A DNA stretch of 64,000 nt from Lewinella sp. IMCC34183 (GTDB taxonomy: Bacteria > Bacteroidota > Bacteroidia > Chitinophagales > Saprospiraceae), in NCBI RefSeq assembly GCF_003390915.1, contig NZ_QMEM01000004.1, positions 1-64,000 on the forward strand, read 5' to 3'. How positions within the stretch are numbered: position 1 is the first letter of the stretch; each line of letters begins with the position of its first letter. A model generated the notes under the pieces. The model did no database searches, was not told the origin of the DNA, and was given only the letters and a program-made list of their open reading frames with translations. This document shows, in pieces, positions 36,424 to 47,331 of the stretch. A program made the position numbers and the translations under genes.

Positions 36424-37986
36424 ATGAAGCGTAGAAATTTTTTACAAACTGCGGCTGCTCTTACGATACCCACTTTTGTGCCCCTGCCCGGTATGCGAGC
36501 CAGCAGCAACCGCTTTACATCCTTAATCGCTCCGGATTCCGATCGAATCCTGGTTATTGTACACCTTTTCGGAGGCAACGACGGACTCAATACCGTTATC
36601 CCCCTCGATCAGTATGACGGCCTGACCGAAGTTCGTCCTTTGTTGTACCTGAAAGCTGAGAAAACGAAGAAACTAACGGAAACAGTTGCCTTGCACCCAT
36701 CGATGGGTCAAATGGCCAATATGTTTCAGGACGGAAAGCTTAAGGTTGTACAAAGCGTAAGCTACCCCAATCAGAACCGTAGCCATTTCCGGTCCACCGA
36801 TATCTGGACTTCCGGTTCCGATTCGAAAGACTTTGTCAACAGCGGCTGGGTGGGACGCTACCTGGAGGACCAGTTCCCGGGCTATCCCACCGGATATCCC
36901 AGCGAAGGGCAACCCCATCCCCCGGCAATTTCCATCGGCAACTCGGCTCACCCTACTTGCGAAGGAACGCAGATCAACTTCAGCCAGACCGTTGAGAATC
37001 CTCTCGACACCGTTACCATCCCGGACTCGGTAGAAGATTTCCTGAGCAACGATCGCTATGGCAATGAACTGGATTTCATCCGTACCACGATGGACCAGAC
37101 CAACAGCTACAACGCGGTCATCAAAAACGCCGCTGCAAAGGGTAAAAACCTTGCCACTTACCCCGGATTCAGTAACAGCTTGGCTGTTCAATTGAAAAAA
37201 GTCGCGCGCTTGATCAGCGGTGGGCTGCAAACGAAAGTTTACACGGTGTACCTGGGTGGCTTTGATACCCATGCGCGCCAGGTGACCGGGGACACTACCA
37301 ATGGAACGCACGCTCATTTGCTCGCTCAGGTTAGCGAGGCGATCAGTGCTTTCCAAGCGGACCTTAAGGCACAAAAACTGGAGGAAAAGGTTCTCGGCAT
37401 GACCTTCAGTGAATTCGGTCGGCGCATTCGCCCCAACGCTAGTGCCGGTACCGACCACGGTACGGCCGGCCCTATGTTCCTCTTCGGTAGCTGCGTAAAC
37501 GGCGGCATCCTGGGGGATAACGTTGAGATCGACAAGAGTGTCGGGCAGTCCGACGGCGTGCCCATGCAGTTCGATTTCCGGGATGTCTACGGGTCGATCC
37601 TGGTAGACTGGTTCAGTGTCTCCACCTCCCGGGTCAAGACGGTTCTCCACCAGAACTTCCAGTACCTGCCCCTGGCCGGCAACTGTAATGAGAACACCAA
37701 CGCCACGGAGGAGACCACCGAGGACGGATGGGCCTTCGGCCAACCCTACCCGAACCCCTCCACCAAGGAGATTTACATCAACGTATCCAGCCCGGGCTAC
37801 AACCGCCTGCGCTACTCCCTCTTCGACTCGCGCGGACGGCTCGTCCTGGCTAACGAGATCGGCGTGGATGGACAGGGTGACCACATGCTCTTTGCCCGCC
37901 CGAGCCGCCTGCCTTCCGGTACCTACGCCCTGCGCCTGGCCACCGAAACCGGCGGCACCGTCAGCCGCAAGGTAGTTTTTGAATAA
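36424..37986 (+). CDS. DUF1501 family secreted protein with T9SS sorting domain
   Basis: This 520-residue protein starts with a twin-arginine-like signal (MKRRNFLQTAAALTIPTFVP; RRNFL fits the Tat pattern). The DUF1501 body (sulfatase/alkaline-phosphatase-like fold) has ILVIVHLFGGNDGLNTVIPL, YPNQNRSHFRSTDIWTSG, YTVYLGGFDTHARQV and MTFSEFGRRIRPNASAGTDH, followed by GTAGPMFLFG. The Asp/His residues in GFDTH and TDHGTAG resemble metal ligands. The last 85 residues are a T9SS type A sorting domain (FGQPYPNPSTKEIYI to SRKVVFE), so the protein is probably secreted or attached at the surface. A Tat-like signal followed by a T9SS tail is notable. A terminator follows at 38050. Confidence 0.9.
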   Translation: MKRRNFLQTAAALTIPTFVPLPGMRASSNRFTSLIAPDSDRILVIVHLFGGNDGLNTVIPLDQYDGLTEVRPLLYLKAEKTKKLTETVALHPSMGQMANMFQDGKLKVVQSVSYPNQNRSHFRSTDIWTSGSDSKDFVNSGWVGRYLEDQFPGYPTGYPSEGQPHPPAISIGNSAHPTCEGTQINFSQTVENPLDTVTIPDSVEDFLSNDRYGNELDFIRTTMDQTNSYNAVIKNAAAKGKNLATYPGFSNSLAVQLKKVARLISGGLQTKVYTVYLGGFDTHARQVTGDTTNGTHAHLLAQVSEAISAFQADLKAQKLEEKVLGMTFSEFGRRIRPNASAGTDHGTAGPMFLFGSCVNGGILGDNVEIDKSVGQSDGVPMQFDFRDVYGSILVDWFSVSTSRVKTVLHQNFQYLPLAGNCNENTNATEETTEDGWAFGQPYPNPSTKEIYINVSSPGYNRLRYSLFDSRGRLVLANEIGVDGQGDHMLFARPSRLPSGTYALRLATETGGTVSRKVVFE

Positions 37987-38049
37987 CCCCGCCTTCAACG
38001 GCGCGACACTGATTTACCATAAAGCACACACACTTGTCAAATTTCTACG

Positions 38050-38085
38050 ACCAGGGAGGCCCGTTGCTTCCCTGGTTTTGCTTTT
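38050..38085 (+). terminator. Terminator after the DUF1501 gene
   Basis: ACCAGGGA (38050-38057) pairs perfectly with TCCCTGGT (38069-38076) across an 11-nt loop, followed by TTTGCTTTT. It closes the DUF1800/DUF1501 unit about 65 nt after its stop codon. Confidence 0.75.
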
Positions 38086-38113
38086 CACGGAAGTCATTAA
38101 CGCGCTACCTTTG
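38082..38113 (+). promoter_or_regulatory. Candidate promoter for the UDP-xylose/GDP-fucose genes
   Basis: TACCTTTG at 38106-38113 is a full -7 match, with a T-rich TTTT (38082-38085) 20 nt upstream as a weak -33 element. The start codon of the decarboxylase gene is 53 nt downstream. Confidence 0.5.
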
Positions 38114-38166
38114 TTAACGAAAAATTTTAGGCGCTCTGCGGCGCTTAGTTATAATAGCAAACCCTT

Positions 38167-39129
38167 ATGCGAACAGTTCTTATCACCGGCGCCGCCGGAT
38201 TTCTCGGCTCTCACCTATCTGACCGGTTCATAGCGGAAGGGTTTCGTGTCGTGGGGATGGATAACCTTCTCACCGGCTCGATGGACAACATCGCCCATCT
38301 TATGCCGCTGAAAGAGTTTGAATTCTACTACCACGACGTCAGCAAATTCGTACACGTCCCCGGTGAGTTGGACTACATCCTTCACTTCGCCAGCCCGGCC
38401 AGCCCCATCGATTACCTTAAAATGCCGATCCAAACCCTGAAGGTCGGCAGCCTGGGCACCCACAACCTGCTCGGCCTGGCCCGGGCCAAGAATGCACGCA
38501 TGCTGATTGCGTCGACCAGCGAGGTTTACGGCGATCCGCTGGAGCACCCCCAGCAAGAAACCTACTGGGGTAACGTCAACCCGGTTGGTCCCCGCGGCGT
38601 CTACGACGAAGCGAAGCGTTTCCAGGAAGCCATGACGATGGCCTACCACACCTTCCACGGTCTGGAAACGCGTATCGTCCGCATCTTTAATACCTACGGA
38701 CCGCGCATGCGGCTCAACGACGGCCGCGTACTGCCCGCCTTCTTCAGCCAGGCGCTCCGGGGCCAGGGACTCACGGTCTTCGGTGACGGTAGCCAGACCC
38801 GCTCCTTCTGCTACGTGGATGACCTCGTCGAGGGTATCTACCGTCTCCTCATGAGCGACTACGCCCAGCCGGTGAACATCGGAAACCAGGACGAAACCAC
38901 CATCATGCAGTTCGCCGAAGAGATCATGGAGCTCGTCGGCAACCCCGATGCCCACCTCGACCGGCGCCCCCTGCCGACCGACGATCCCAAGGTTCGTCAG
39001 CCGGATATCTCCGTAGCACGGAAAGTCCTCGGCTGGTCACCGAAGATCAGTCGCGAAGAAGGACTTCGGCGTACCCTCCCGTACTTCCGGGAAACGGTAG
39101 CCAAGGCCGATGCCGTAACCAAAAGCTAA
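38167..39129 (+). CDS. UDP-glucuronate decarboxylase (UDP-xylose synthase)
   Basis: This 320-residue extended SDR enzyme would convert UDP-glucuronate to UDP-xylose with release of CO2. Motifs are [19 protein letters not shown] (NAD site), [20 protein letters not shown] (characteristic of this family), the catalytic STSEVYGDP and [10 protein letters not shown] (YxxxK), and [20 protein letters not shown]. The UDP-glucose dehydrogenase that makes its substrate is directly downstream. An NAD-dependent epimerase of similar fold is the main alternative, but the ASPASP word favours the decarboxylase. Confidence 0.9.
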   Translation: MRTVLITGAAGFLGSHLSDRFIAEGFRVVGMDNLLTGSMDNIAHLMPLKEFEFYYHDVSKFVHVPGELDYILHFASPASPIDYLKMPIQTLKVGSLGTHNLLGLARAKNARMLIASTSEVYGDPLEHPQQETYWGNVNPVGPRGVYDEAKRFQEAMTMAYHTFHGLETRIVRIFNTYGPRMRLNDGRVLPAFFSQALRGQGLTVFGDGSQTRSFCYVDDLVEGIYRLLMSDYAQPVNIGNQDETTIMQFAEEIMELVGNPDAHLDRRPLPTDDPKVRQPDISVARKVLGWSPKISREEGLRRTLPYFRETVAKADAVTKS

Positions 39130-39246
39130 TCTATCCGGGACCGGCCCGTGTTTCACGCTGTTAGCCTCCTTTTATGGGAGGGTAAGTGATACCGTTCGGC
39201 TCCCTTGTTTTTAACCCCACTCAATTACCCTTTTACTTCCTACACT

Positions 39247-40563
39247 ATGAAAATTGCAGTAGTTGGAACCGGTTACGTTGGACTCGTCACCGGAACCTGT
39301 TTTGCCGAAACCGGCAACGACGTGGTCTGCGTCGATATCGACGCAGCCAAGGTCGAACGCATGAACAAGGGCGAAGTGCCTATTTACGAGCCCGACCTCG
39401 AGACGCTCTTCGAACGCAACCAGCGGCAGGGACGCCTCAAATTCACCACTGACCTGAAAGAGGCCGTCGACGCCTCTGACATCATCTTCCTGGCCCTTCC
39501 CACTCCTCCCGGAGAAGACGGCTCGGCCGATCTTCGCTACATCCTGGGCGTGGCCAAGGACCTCTCGAAGATCATCACCAAGTACACGATCGTCATCGAT
39601 AAGAGCACCGTCCCCGTCGGCACCGCCGAGAAGGTGCACGCCGCCCTGGCCGAAAACCTCGACGAAAGCCTCTTCGACGTAGTTTCCAACCCGGAGTTCC
39701 TGCGGGAAGGCGTAGCCGTCGATGATTTCCTCAAGCCCGACCGCGTCGTTATCGGAACCGATAGCGCCCAGGCCGAGGAGAAGCTCCGCCGTCTCTACGA
39801 GCCCTTCGTACGCAGCGGTAACCCCATCATCTTCATGGACCTGCGCTCCGCCGAGATGACCAAGTACGCCGCCAACTCCTACCTCGCCACCCGCATCTCC
39901 TTCATGAACGAGATCGCCAACCTGTGTGAGAAAGCCGGCGCCGACGTCGACGCCGTTCGCCGTGGCATGGGCAGCGATACCCGTATCGGTAAGCGCTTCC
40001 TCTTCCCGGGCGTTGGCTACGGAGGATCCTGCTTCCCCAAGGATGTTCAGGCCCTGGCCCACACGTCCAACCAGCATGACTACCAGTTCCGCATCCTCAA
40101 CGCGGTGATGGACGTCAACACCAAGCAGCGTTTCCGGATCGCCGATAAGCTGGAAGCTTACTACGGCGATGAGCTCGGCGGCAAGACCATTGCCCTCTGG
40201 GGACTGGCCTTCAAGCCCAATACCGACGACATCCGGGAGGCACCGGCCCTCTACACCATCGACCGTCTCCTGAAGGCAGGCGCTAAGGTTCGGGCCTTCG
40301 ACCCCGAAGCTACCGAGCACGTACGCGACATCTACGGCGACAAGATCACCTTCTGCGATGACCAGTACACGGCACTGGAAGGAGCCGATGCCCTGGCCAT
40401 CGTTACCGAATGGAGCGTCTTCCGCACCCCGAACTTCGAACGCATGAAGGAGCTTCTCTCGGCTCCCGTGATCTTCGACGGCCGTAACCTCTACGACCTG
40501 GAGCGCATGCGCGAAAACGGTTTCCACTACGATAGCATCGGCCGTCAGCCGGTCGAAGCGTAA
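39247..40563 (+). CDS. ugd: UDP-glucose 6-dehydrogenase
   Basis: This 438-residue enzyme oxidises UDP-glucose to UDP-glucuronate with two NAD+. The start at ATG 39247 gives [20 protein letters not shown], the textbook N-terminal dinucleotide site; the frame is open 14 codons further upstream but without family sequence. Other motifs are [44 protein letters not shown], the catalytic-cysteine region [20 protein letters not shown], and [17 protein letters not shown]. It feeds the decarboxylase upstream and possibly supplies glucuronate directly to the polymer. Confidence 0.96.
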   Translation: MKIAVVGTGYVGLVTGTCFAETGNDVVCVDIDAAKVERMNKGEVPIYEPDLETLFERNQRQGRLKFTTDLKEAVDASDIIFLALPTPPGEDGSADLRYILGVAKDLSKIITKYTIVIDKSTVPVGTAEKVHAALAENLDESLFDVVSNPEFLREGVAVDDFLKPDRVVIGTDSAQAEEKLRRLYEPFVRSGNPIIFMDLRSAEMTKYAANSYLATRISFMNEIANLCEKAGADVDAVRRGMGSDTRIGKRFLFPGVGYGGSCFPKDVQALAHTSNQHDYQFRILNAVMDVNTKQRFRIADKLEAYYGDELGGKTIALWGLAFKPNTDDIREAPALYTIDRLLKAGAKVRAFDPEATEHVRDIYGDKITFCDDQYTALEGADALAIVTEWSVFRTPNFERMKELLSAPVIFDGRNLYDLERMRENGFHYDSIGRQPVEA

Positions 40564-40576
40564 CGCCCCGGTTACC

Positions 40577-41509
40577 ATGAATCCAGACGATAAGATCTAC
40601 GTCGCGGGCCACCGCGGCATGGTAGGCTCGGCCATCGTCCGCAGACTGCGGGCCGGAGGCTTCGAGAACATCGTGTCGCGCACCAGCCGGGAACTTGACC
40701 TCCGCGACCAGCGCGCGGTCGACCAGTTCTTTGCGGCGGAGAAGCCCGACTACGTCTTTCTGGCCGCCGCCAAAGTGGGCGGTATCCTGGCCAATAACAC
40801 CTACCGCGGCCAGTTCCTCTACGACAACCTCATGATCGAGGCCAACGTTATCGAGGCGGCCCGCGTGCACGGCGTTACGAAGCTGCAATTCCTGGGATCT
40901 TCCTGCATCTATCCGAAAATGGCTCCCCAGCCCCTTACGGAAGACGCCCTGCTCACCGGCCCGCTGGAATCCACCAACGAGCCCTACGCAATCGCCAAGA
41001 TCACCGGCATCAAGCTCTGCGACGCCTACCGCTCACAGTACGGCTGCGATTTCATCTCCGTCATGCCGACCAACCTCTACGGCCCCAACGACAACTACGA
41101 CCTGCAGAGCAGCCACGTGCTGCCCGCGCTGATCCGGAAGTTTCACGAGGCCAAGAAGGAGGGCAGCGACGAAGTCGTCATGTGGGGCACCGGCTCCCCG
41201 CAGCGCGAGTTCCTGCACGCCGATGACCTCGCCGACGCCTGCGTTTTCCTCATGGAAAACTTCAGTGACTACGGCTTCGTTAACGTCGGTACCGGAGAAG
41301 ACCTCAGTATCCGCTCGCTGGCTGAGACCATCAAGGATGTGGTCGGCTACGAAGGAAAGATCACCCAGGACCTCAGCAAGCCCGACGGTACCCCGCGGAA
41401 ACTCATGAACGTGGACAAGCTCCACGGCATGGGCTGGAAGCACGATATCGAACTCCGCGAGGGGATCGAGCGCGTCTACGCCGACCTGGTAGAACAGGAC
41501 TGGTACTAA
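40577..41509 (+). CDS. fcl: GDP-L-fucose synthase
   Basis: This 310-residue SDR epimerase/reductase converts GDP-4-keto-6-deoxymannose, the Gmd product, to GDP-L-fucose with NADPH. Motifs are [55 protein letters not shown], the catalytic [17 protein letters not shown] and [16 protein letters not shown] (YxxxK), and [20 protein letters not shown]. It lies 13 nt after ugd and ends the cluster before a strong terminator. It is also called wcaG in colanic acid clusters. Confidence 0.95.
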   Translation: MNPDDKIYVAGHRGMVGSAIVRRLRAGGFENIVSRTSRELDLRDQRAVDQFFAAEKPDYVFLAAAKVGGILANNTYRGQFLYDNLMIEANVIEAARVHGVTKLQFLGSSCIYPKMAPQPLTEDALLTGPLESTNEPYAIAKITGIKLCDAYRSQYGCDFISVMPTNLYGPNDNYDLQSSHVLPALIRKFHEAKKEGSDEVVMWGTGSPQREFLHADDLADACVFLMENFSDYGFVNVGTGEDLSIRSLAETIKDVVGYEGKITQDLSKPDGTPRKLMNVDKLHGMGWKHDIELREGIERVYADLVEQDWY

Positions 41510-41530
41510 GCCCGCCTTCCCCCAATGACA

Positions 41531-41565
41531 AAGGGCGTCGCGATACTATCGCGACGCCCTTTTTT
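41531..41565. terminator. Strong hairpin terminator ending the exopolysaccharide cluster
   Basis: A perfect 13-bp stem, AAGGGCGTCGCGA (41531-41543) with TCGCGACGCCCTT (41549-41561), has a 5-nt loop and is followed by a run of T. The A-rich start of the left arm means it may also act on the converging sucD transcript. Confidence 0.92.
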
Positions 41566-41612
41566 GTTGCGGCCGGAGGCCGCGGCGCTCTTGCGCTGTC
41601 GGAGACAGTACG

Positions 41613-42485
41613 TTACCGGCCGAGGGCCTTCGCCATCGTGGTACCGATGTCGGCGGGGCTCTTGACCACGTGCAGGCCGCACTCTTCCATGATCTTCATC
41701 TTGGCTTCAGCGGTGTCCTCGTGGCCTCCTACGATAGCACCGGCGTGACCCATGGTCCGGCCCTTCGGAGCCGTCTGGCCGGCGATGAACCCTACTACGG
41801 GCTTGGTGCCGTGCTCCTTGATGTAGCGGGCGGCGTCGGCTTCCATGGTGCCTCCGATCTCACCGATCATGATGATTCCCTCGGTGTCGGGGTCGTTCAT
41901 CAGCAGTTCCACGGCATCCTTGGTGGTGGTGCCGATGATGGGGTCACCGCCAATACCGATGCAGGTGCTCTGGCCCATGCCGGCCTTCGTCACCTGGTCG
42001 ACGGCCTCGTAGGTGAGGGTACCCGAGCGGCTGACGATCCCGATTTTGCCGGGATTGTGGATAAATCCGGGCATGATACCGCACTTGGCCTGTCCGGGCG
42101 TGATCACGCCGGGGCAGTTGGGGCCGATCAGGCGGGTATCGTAGTCATTGATGTAGGAACGCACCTTAACCATGTCCTGTACGGGAATACCCTCCGTAAT
42201 ACAGATGATCACCTTGATACCGGCGGCAGCCGCCTCCATGATGGCGTCGGCGGCGAAGGGGGGTGGCACGAAAATGACGGATACGTCGGCACCGGCTTCG
42301 TTGACGGCCTCGGCCACGGTGTTGAACACGGGACGGTCGAGGTGGGTCTGTCCGCCCTTACCGGGGGTTACGCCGCCGACGACATTAGTACCGTACTCGA
42401 TCATTTGCTCGGCGTGGAAGCTGCCTTCCTTGCCGGTGATGCCTTGTACAATTACGTTTGAATCTTTAGTGACTAGAACTGCCAT
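41613..42485 (-). CDS. sucD: Succinyl-CoA synthetase alpha subunit
   Basis: This 290-residue subunit works with the beta subunit (not in the window) to interconvert succinyl-CoA and succinate in the citric acid cycle, with substrate-level phosphorylation. The start at 42485 gives [20 protein letters not shown], the standard N-terminus. The frame is open further upstream, but that extension has no family sequence and would cross the neighbouring gene. Motifs are the CoA-binding [46 protein letters not shown] and the phosphohistidine region [10 protein letters not shown]. It is the last gene of the eno-ftsB-sucD group on this strand. Confidence 0.96.
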   Translation of the reverse strand: MAVLVTKDSNVIVQGITGKEGSFHAEQMIEYGTNVVGGVTPGKGGQTHLDRPVFNTVAEAVNEAGADVSVIFVPPPFAADAIMEAAAAGIKVIICITEGIPVQDMVKVRSYINDYDTRLIGPNCPGVITPGQAKCGIMPGFIHNPGKIGIVSRSGTLTYEAVDQVTKAGMGQSTCIGIGGDPIIGTTTKDAVELLMNDPDTEGIIMIGEIGGTMEADAARYIKEHGTKPVVGFIAGQTAPKGRTMGHAGAIVGGHEDTAEAKMKIMEECGLHVVKSPADIGTTMAKALGR

Positions 42486-42532
42486 CTGAAATTTTGAGGG
42501 TTTGTGGTTCTTGAGCGGTTGCCGGCGGAACG

Positions 42533-42850
42533 CTAGTTGTCTACAATGATGAATACGTCCTCGTCGTCCTGCTGCATGTAGTAATTCTCCCGGGCGAAGC
42601 GCTCCCGGTTTTGCTCCATGTCCAGCTTCTCGGCCTCCGCTTCGGCGGTCAGGCGGTCGTAACGTTGCAGGTCGTCCTCTAACCGGTCTACGGTTGCGTG
42701 CAGCCGAAACTGGGTGCCTACGTCGTGCCGGTCCACGAATACCATCAATACCAGGAACAGTACGAGAGTCACAAAGTACCGGTTGCGCAGGTAGGCGGGT
42801 ACTTGCATCCAGAGTGCGGTGATCGGATTCTTCGGTTTGCGGGTGGCCAT
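42533..42850 (-). CDS. FtsB/DivIC-like septum formation protein
   Basis: This 105-residue protein has a short basic cytoplasmic N-terminus, one membrane helix (about residues 25-40, [15 protein letters not shown]), a coiled coil of about 40 residues ([20 protein letters not shown]) and an acidic tail. This is the FtsB/DivIC layout: bitopic divisome proteins that pair with FtsL and FtsQ. Location just downstream of eno is the usual one. Sequence is poorly conserved in the family, so the call rests on topology, size and context. Confidence 0.85.
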   Translation of the reverse strand: MATRKPKNPITALWMQVPAYLRNRYFVTLVLFLVLMVFVDRHDVGTQFRLHATVDRLEDDLQRYDRLTAEAEAEKLDMEQNRERFARENYYMQQDDEDVFIIVDN

Positions 42851-42899
42851 GGCGAGGACTATCGAGGTCTGTGCGTGAAGATAGGATTTGTTGGGGGAT

Positions 42900-42990
42900 A
42901 GCTTGTAGCATCCAGCTTGTAGCAGGTAGTACGCACCACGCTGGCGTAAGGTGCGCGCTACCCGCTACAAGCTAGCGGCTCGCTACCCGT
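42900..42990. repeat. Intergenic element with repeated and inverted words
   Basis: AGCTTGTAGC occurs twice (42900-42909, 42914-42923) and its exact reverse complement once (42964-42973). The segment AGCTTGTAGCAGGTAGTACGCACC type (42914-42937) folds back on 42950-42973 as a 24-bp stem with few mismatches and a 12-nt loop. It lies between eno and the ftsB-like gene. The layout resembles the elements at 56468-56797 and 58254-58317. Confidence 0.75.
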
Positions 42991-42992
42991 GC

Positions 42993-45474
<2,482 letters not shown>

Positions 45475-45502
45475 AGTTTGACGGGCTTGTACGTAGTGCG
45501 CG

Positions 45503-45510
45503 CAAAGATA
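45503..45510 (-). promoter_or_regulatory. Candidate -7 box for carA
   Basis: TATCTTTG reads on the minus strand from 45510 to 45503, matching TAnnTTTG, about 29 nt before the carA start codon. No clear -33 element lies at the expected distance, so this is a partial promoter call. Confidence 0.4.
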
Positions 45511-45612
45511 GACAAATCCCCGCGCGCCACGCGCCCGACAAATCCCCCGTGTTTTACGGCTCCGAGCGCGGGTCGGTGGTAACGCGGAGAACGGTGCATT
45601 ACCTTAGCCGAC

Positions 45613-47331
45613 GTGAAAGGAACAGAAGAACGTACCTACGACGCCATTGTCGTCGGCACCGGCATCAGCGGGGGCTGGGCCGCCATGGAGCTGTGCCGCG
45701 CCGGCCTGAAGACCCTCGTCATCGAACGGGGCCGCCACGTGGAGCACGGCGATTATCCGACGGCCACCCTCGACACCTGGGAGCTGCCCCTGCGCGATCA
45801 GCTGCCCGCCGCAACGATCGAGGAACACTACCCCAAGCTGAGCCGCAAGGAGTACATCATGCGGCAGTCCAACATCGACTACTTCGTCCGCGACGACGAG
45901 TACCCCTACTCTGAAAAGCGGAAGTTCGACTGGGTGCGGGGCTATCAGACCGGCGGCCGCAGCCTCATGTGGGGCCGGCAGTGTTACCGGCTCAGCGACC
46001 TCGACTTCACGGCCAACGCCCGTGACGGCATCGCCATCGACTGGCCCGTGCGCTACGCCGATCTGAAGCCGTGGTACGACTACGTTTCCCGCTTCGTCGG
46101 CGTCACCGGCCAGGCCGAAGGCCTAGCACAGCTTCCCGACGGTCCGTTCCTGCCCGCCATGCCCCTTAACTGCCTGGAGGACCAACTGCGTGACCGGGTA
46201 CAGGCGGCCTTTCCGGGCCGGGTGGTCACTCCCGGCCGCGCAGCTCACCTGACCGCCTACGACCCGGCCGTCCACCTCGGCACCCGTGGCAACTGCCAGT
46301 ACCGCGACCGCTGCATTCGCGGTTGCCCCTACGGCGGCTACTTCTCCACCAATTCCGCCACCCTGCCCGTCGCCCGCGACACGGGTAACCTCACCTTGCT
46401 GAACCACGCCGCGGTCCGGGAGGTCATTTACGACGCCGACACCCGCCGGGCTACCGGCGTCCGGGTGCGCCTGACCGAGACCGGCGAGGATACCGAATTC
46501 TTCAGCCGGGGCGTCATCTTCCTCAACGCCTCCACGCTCAATACCGCCGCCATCCTGCTGGCCAGTTCCTCCGACGCCCAACCCAACGGACTCGGGAACA
46601 ACAGCGATCAGGTCGGCCGCAACATCATGGACCACCACCACCGGATCGGCGCATCCGGCAACTTCGAGGGTTACGAGGACCGTATCGAGAAGGGCCGCAA
46701 GCCCAACGGCTTTTACATCCCCCGCTTCGTCAACCTGAACGGGCAGGACAGCGGACGCGACTACCTGCGCGGCTTCGGTTACCAGGGTACCGCCAACCGT
46801 ACCGGCTGGTGGCGGCTGATCAAGGAGACGGACATAAGCCTAGGCCCGGAATTGAAAAAGAAACTGCTGGAACCCGGCGGCTGGTCGGTCGGCATGACCG
46901 GTTTCGGCGAGTGCCTCCCCGACCCCGACAACCGCGTCACGCTCAACCGCGATCTGCTCGACAAGGACGGCCTGCCCACCCTCACGATGGACGCCGCCTT
47001 CGGGGAGAACGAAAAGCGGATGCGCGAGGATATGGGCGTGGCCGCCGCCGAAATGCTCGAGGCGGCCGGCGCCAAGAACGTCAGCATCTACCGCACCGAA
47101 GCTCACCCCGGCTTCTCCATTCACGAGATGGGATCGGCCCGCATGGGCCGCGATCCCCGGACCAGCGTACTCAACGCGCATAACCAGATATGGGACTGCC
47201 CCAACGTCTACGTTACCGACGGGTCAGCCATGGTAAGTTCCGCCTGCGTAAACCCCAGCCTGACCTATATGGCCCTCACGGCCCGTGCGGTGGACCACGC
47301 GGTAGGCGAGCTCAACCGGCGTAATCTCTAG
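45613..47331 (+). CDS. GMC family oxidoreductase
   Basis: This 572-residue FAD enzyme starts at GTG 45613. It opens with the dinucleotide site AIVVGTGISGGWAAMELCRA and has the GMC substrate-domain stretch GRSLMWGRQCYRLSDLDF. The C-terminal catalytic histidine region is PGFSIHEMGSARMGRDPRTS, followed by YVTDGSAMVSSACVNPS. A cysteine-rich word (CQYRDRCIRGCPYGGYFS, about residues 228-245) is unusual and may bind metal. Relatives oxidise sugars, polyols or alcohols; the substrate here is unknown. No signal peptide is seen. A TACCTTAG box lies only 5 nt upstream of the start, hinting at a very short leader. Its stop interlocks with the convergent peptidase stop on CTAG. Confidence 0.88.
   Translation: MKGTEERTYDAIVVGTGISGGWAAMELCRAGLKTLVIERGRHVEHGDYPTATLDTWELPLRDQLPAATIEEHYPKLSRKEYIMRQSNIDYFVRDDEYPYSEKRKFDWVRGYQTGGRSLMWGRQCYRLSDLDFTANARDGIAIDWPVRYADLKPWYDYVSRFVGVTGQAEGLAQLPDGPFLPAMPLNCLEDQLRDRVQAAFPGRVVTPGRAAHLTAYDPAVHLGTRGNCQYRDRCIRGCPYGGYFSTNSATLPVARDTGNLTLLNHAAVREVIYDADTRRATGVRVRLTETGEDTEFFSRGVIFLNASTLNTAAILLASSSDAQPNGLGNNSDQVGRNIMDHHHRIGASGNFEGYEDRIEKGRKPNGFYIPRFVNLNGQDSGRDYLRGFGYQGTANRTGWWRLIKETDISLGPELKKKLLEPGGWSVGMTGFGECLPDPDNRVTLNRDLLDKDGLPTLTMDAAFGENEKRMREDMGVAAAEMLEAAGAKNVSIYRTEAHPGFSIHEMGSARMGRDPRTSVLNAHNQIWDCPNVYVTDGSAMVSSACVNPSLTYMALTARAVDHAVGELNRRNL

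Noticed and set aside
38215-40888. Long minus-strand frames opposite uxs, ugd and fcl (for example 39211-40578)
   Set aside because: Antisense frames created by high-GC codon use; the plus-strand genes have complete catalytic motifs.
42486-42911. N-terminal extension of sucD making a 432-residue frame
   Set aside because: The conserved SucD start is at 42485. The extension reads the FtsB-like gene in another frame and has no family sequence.
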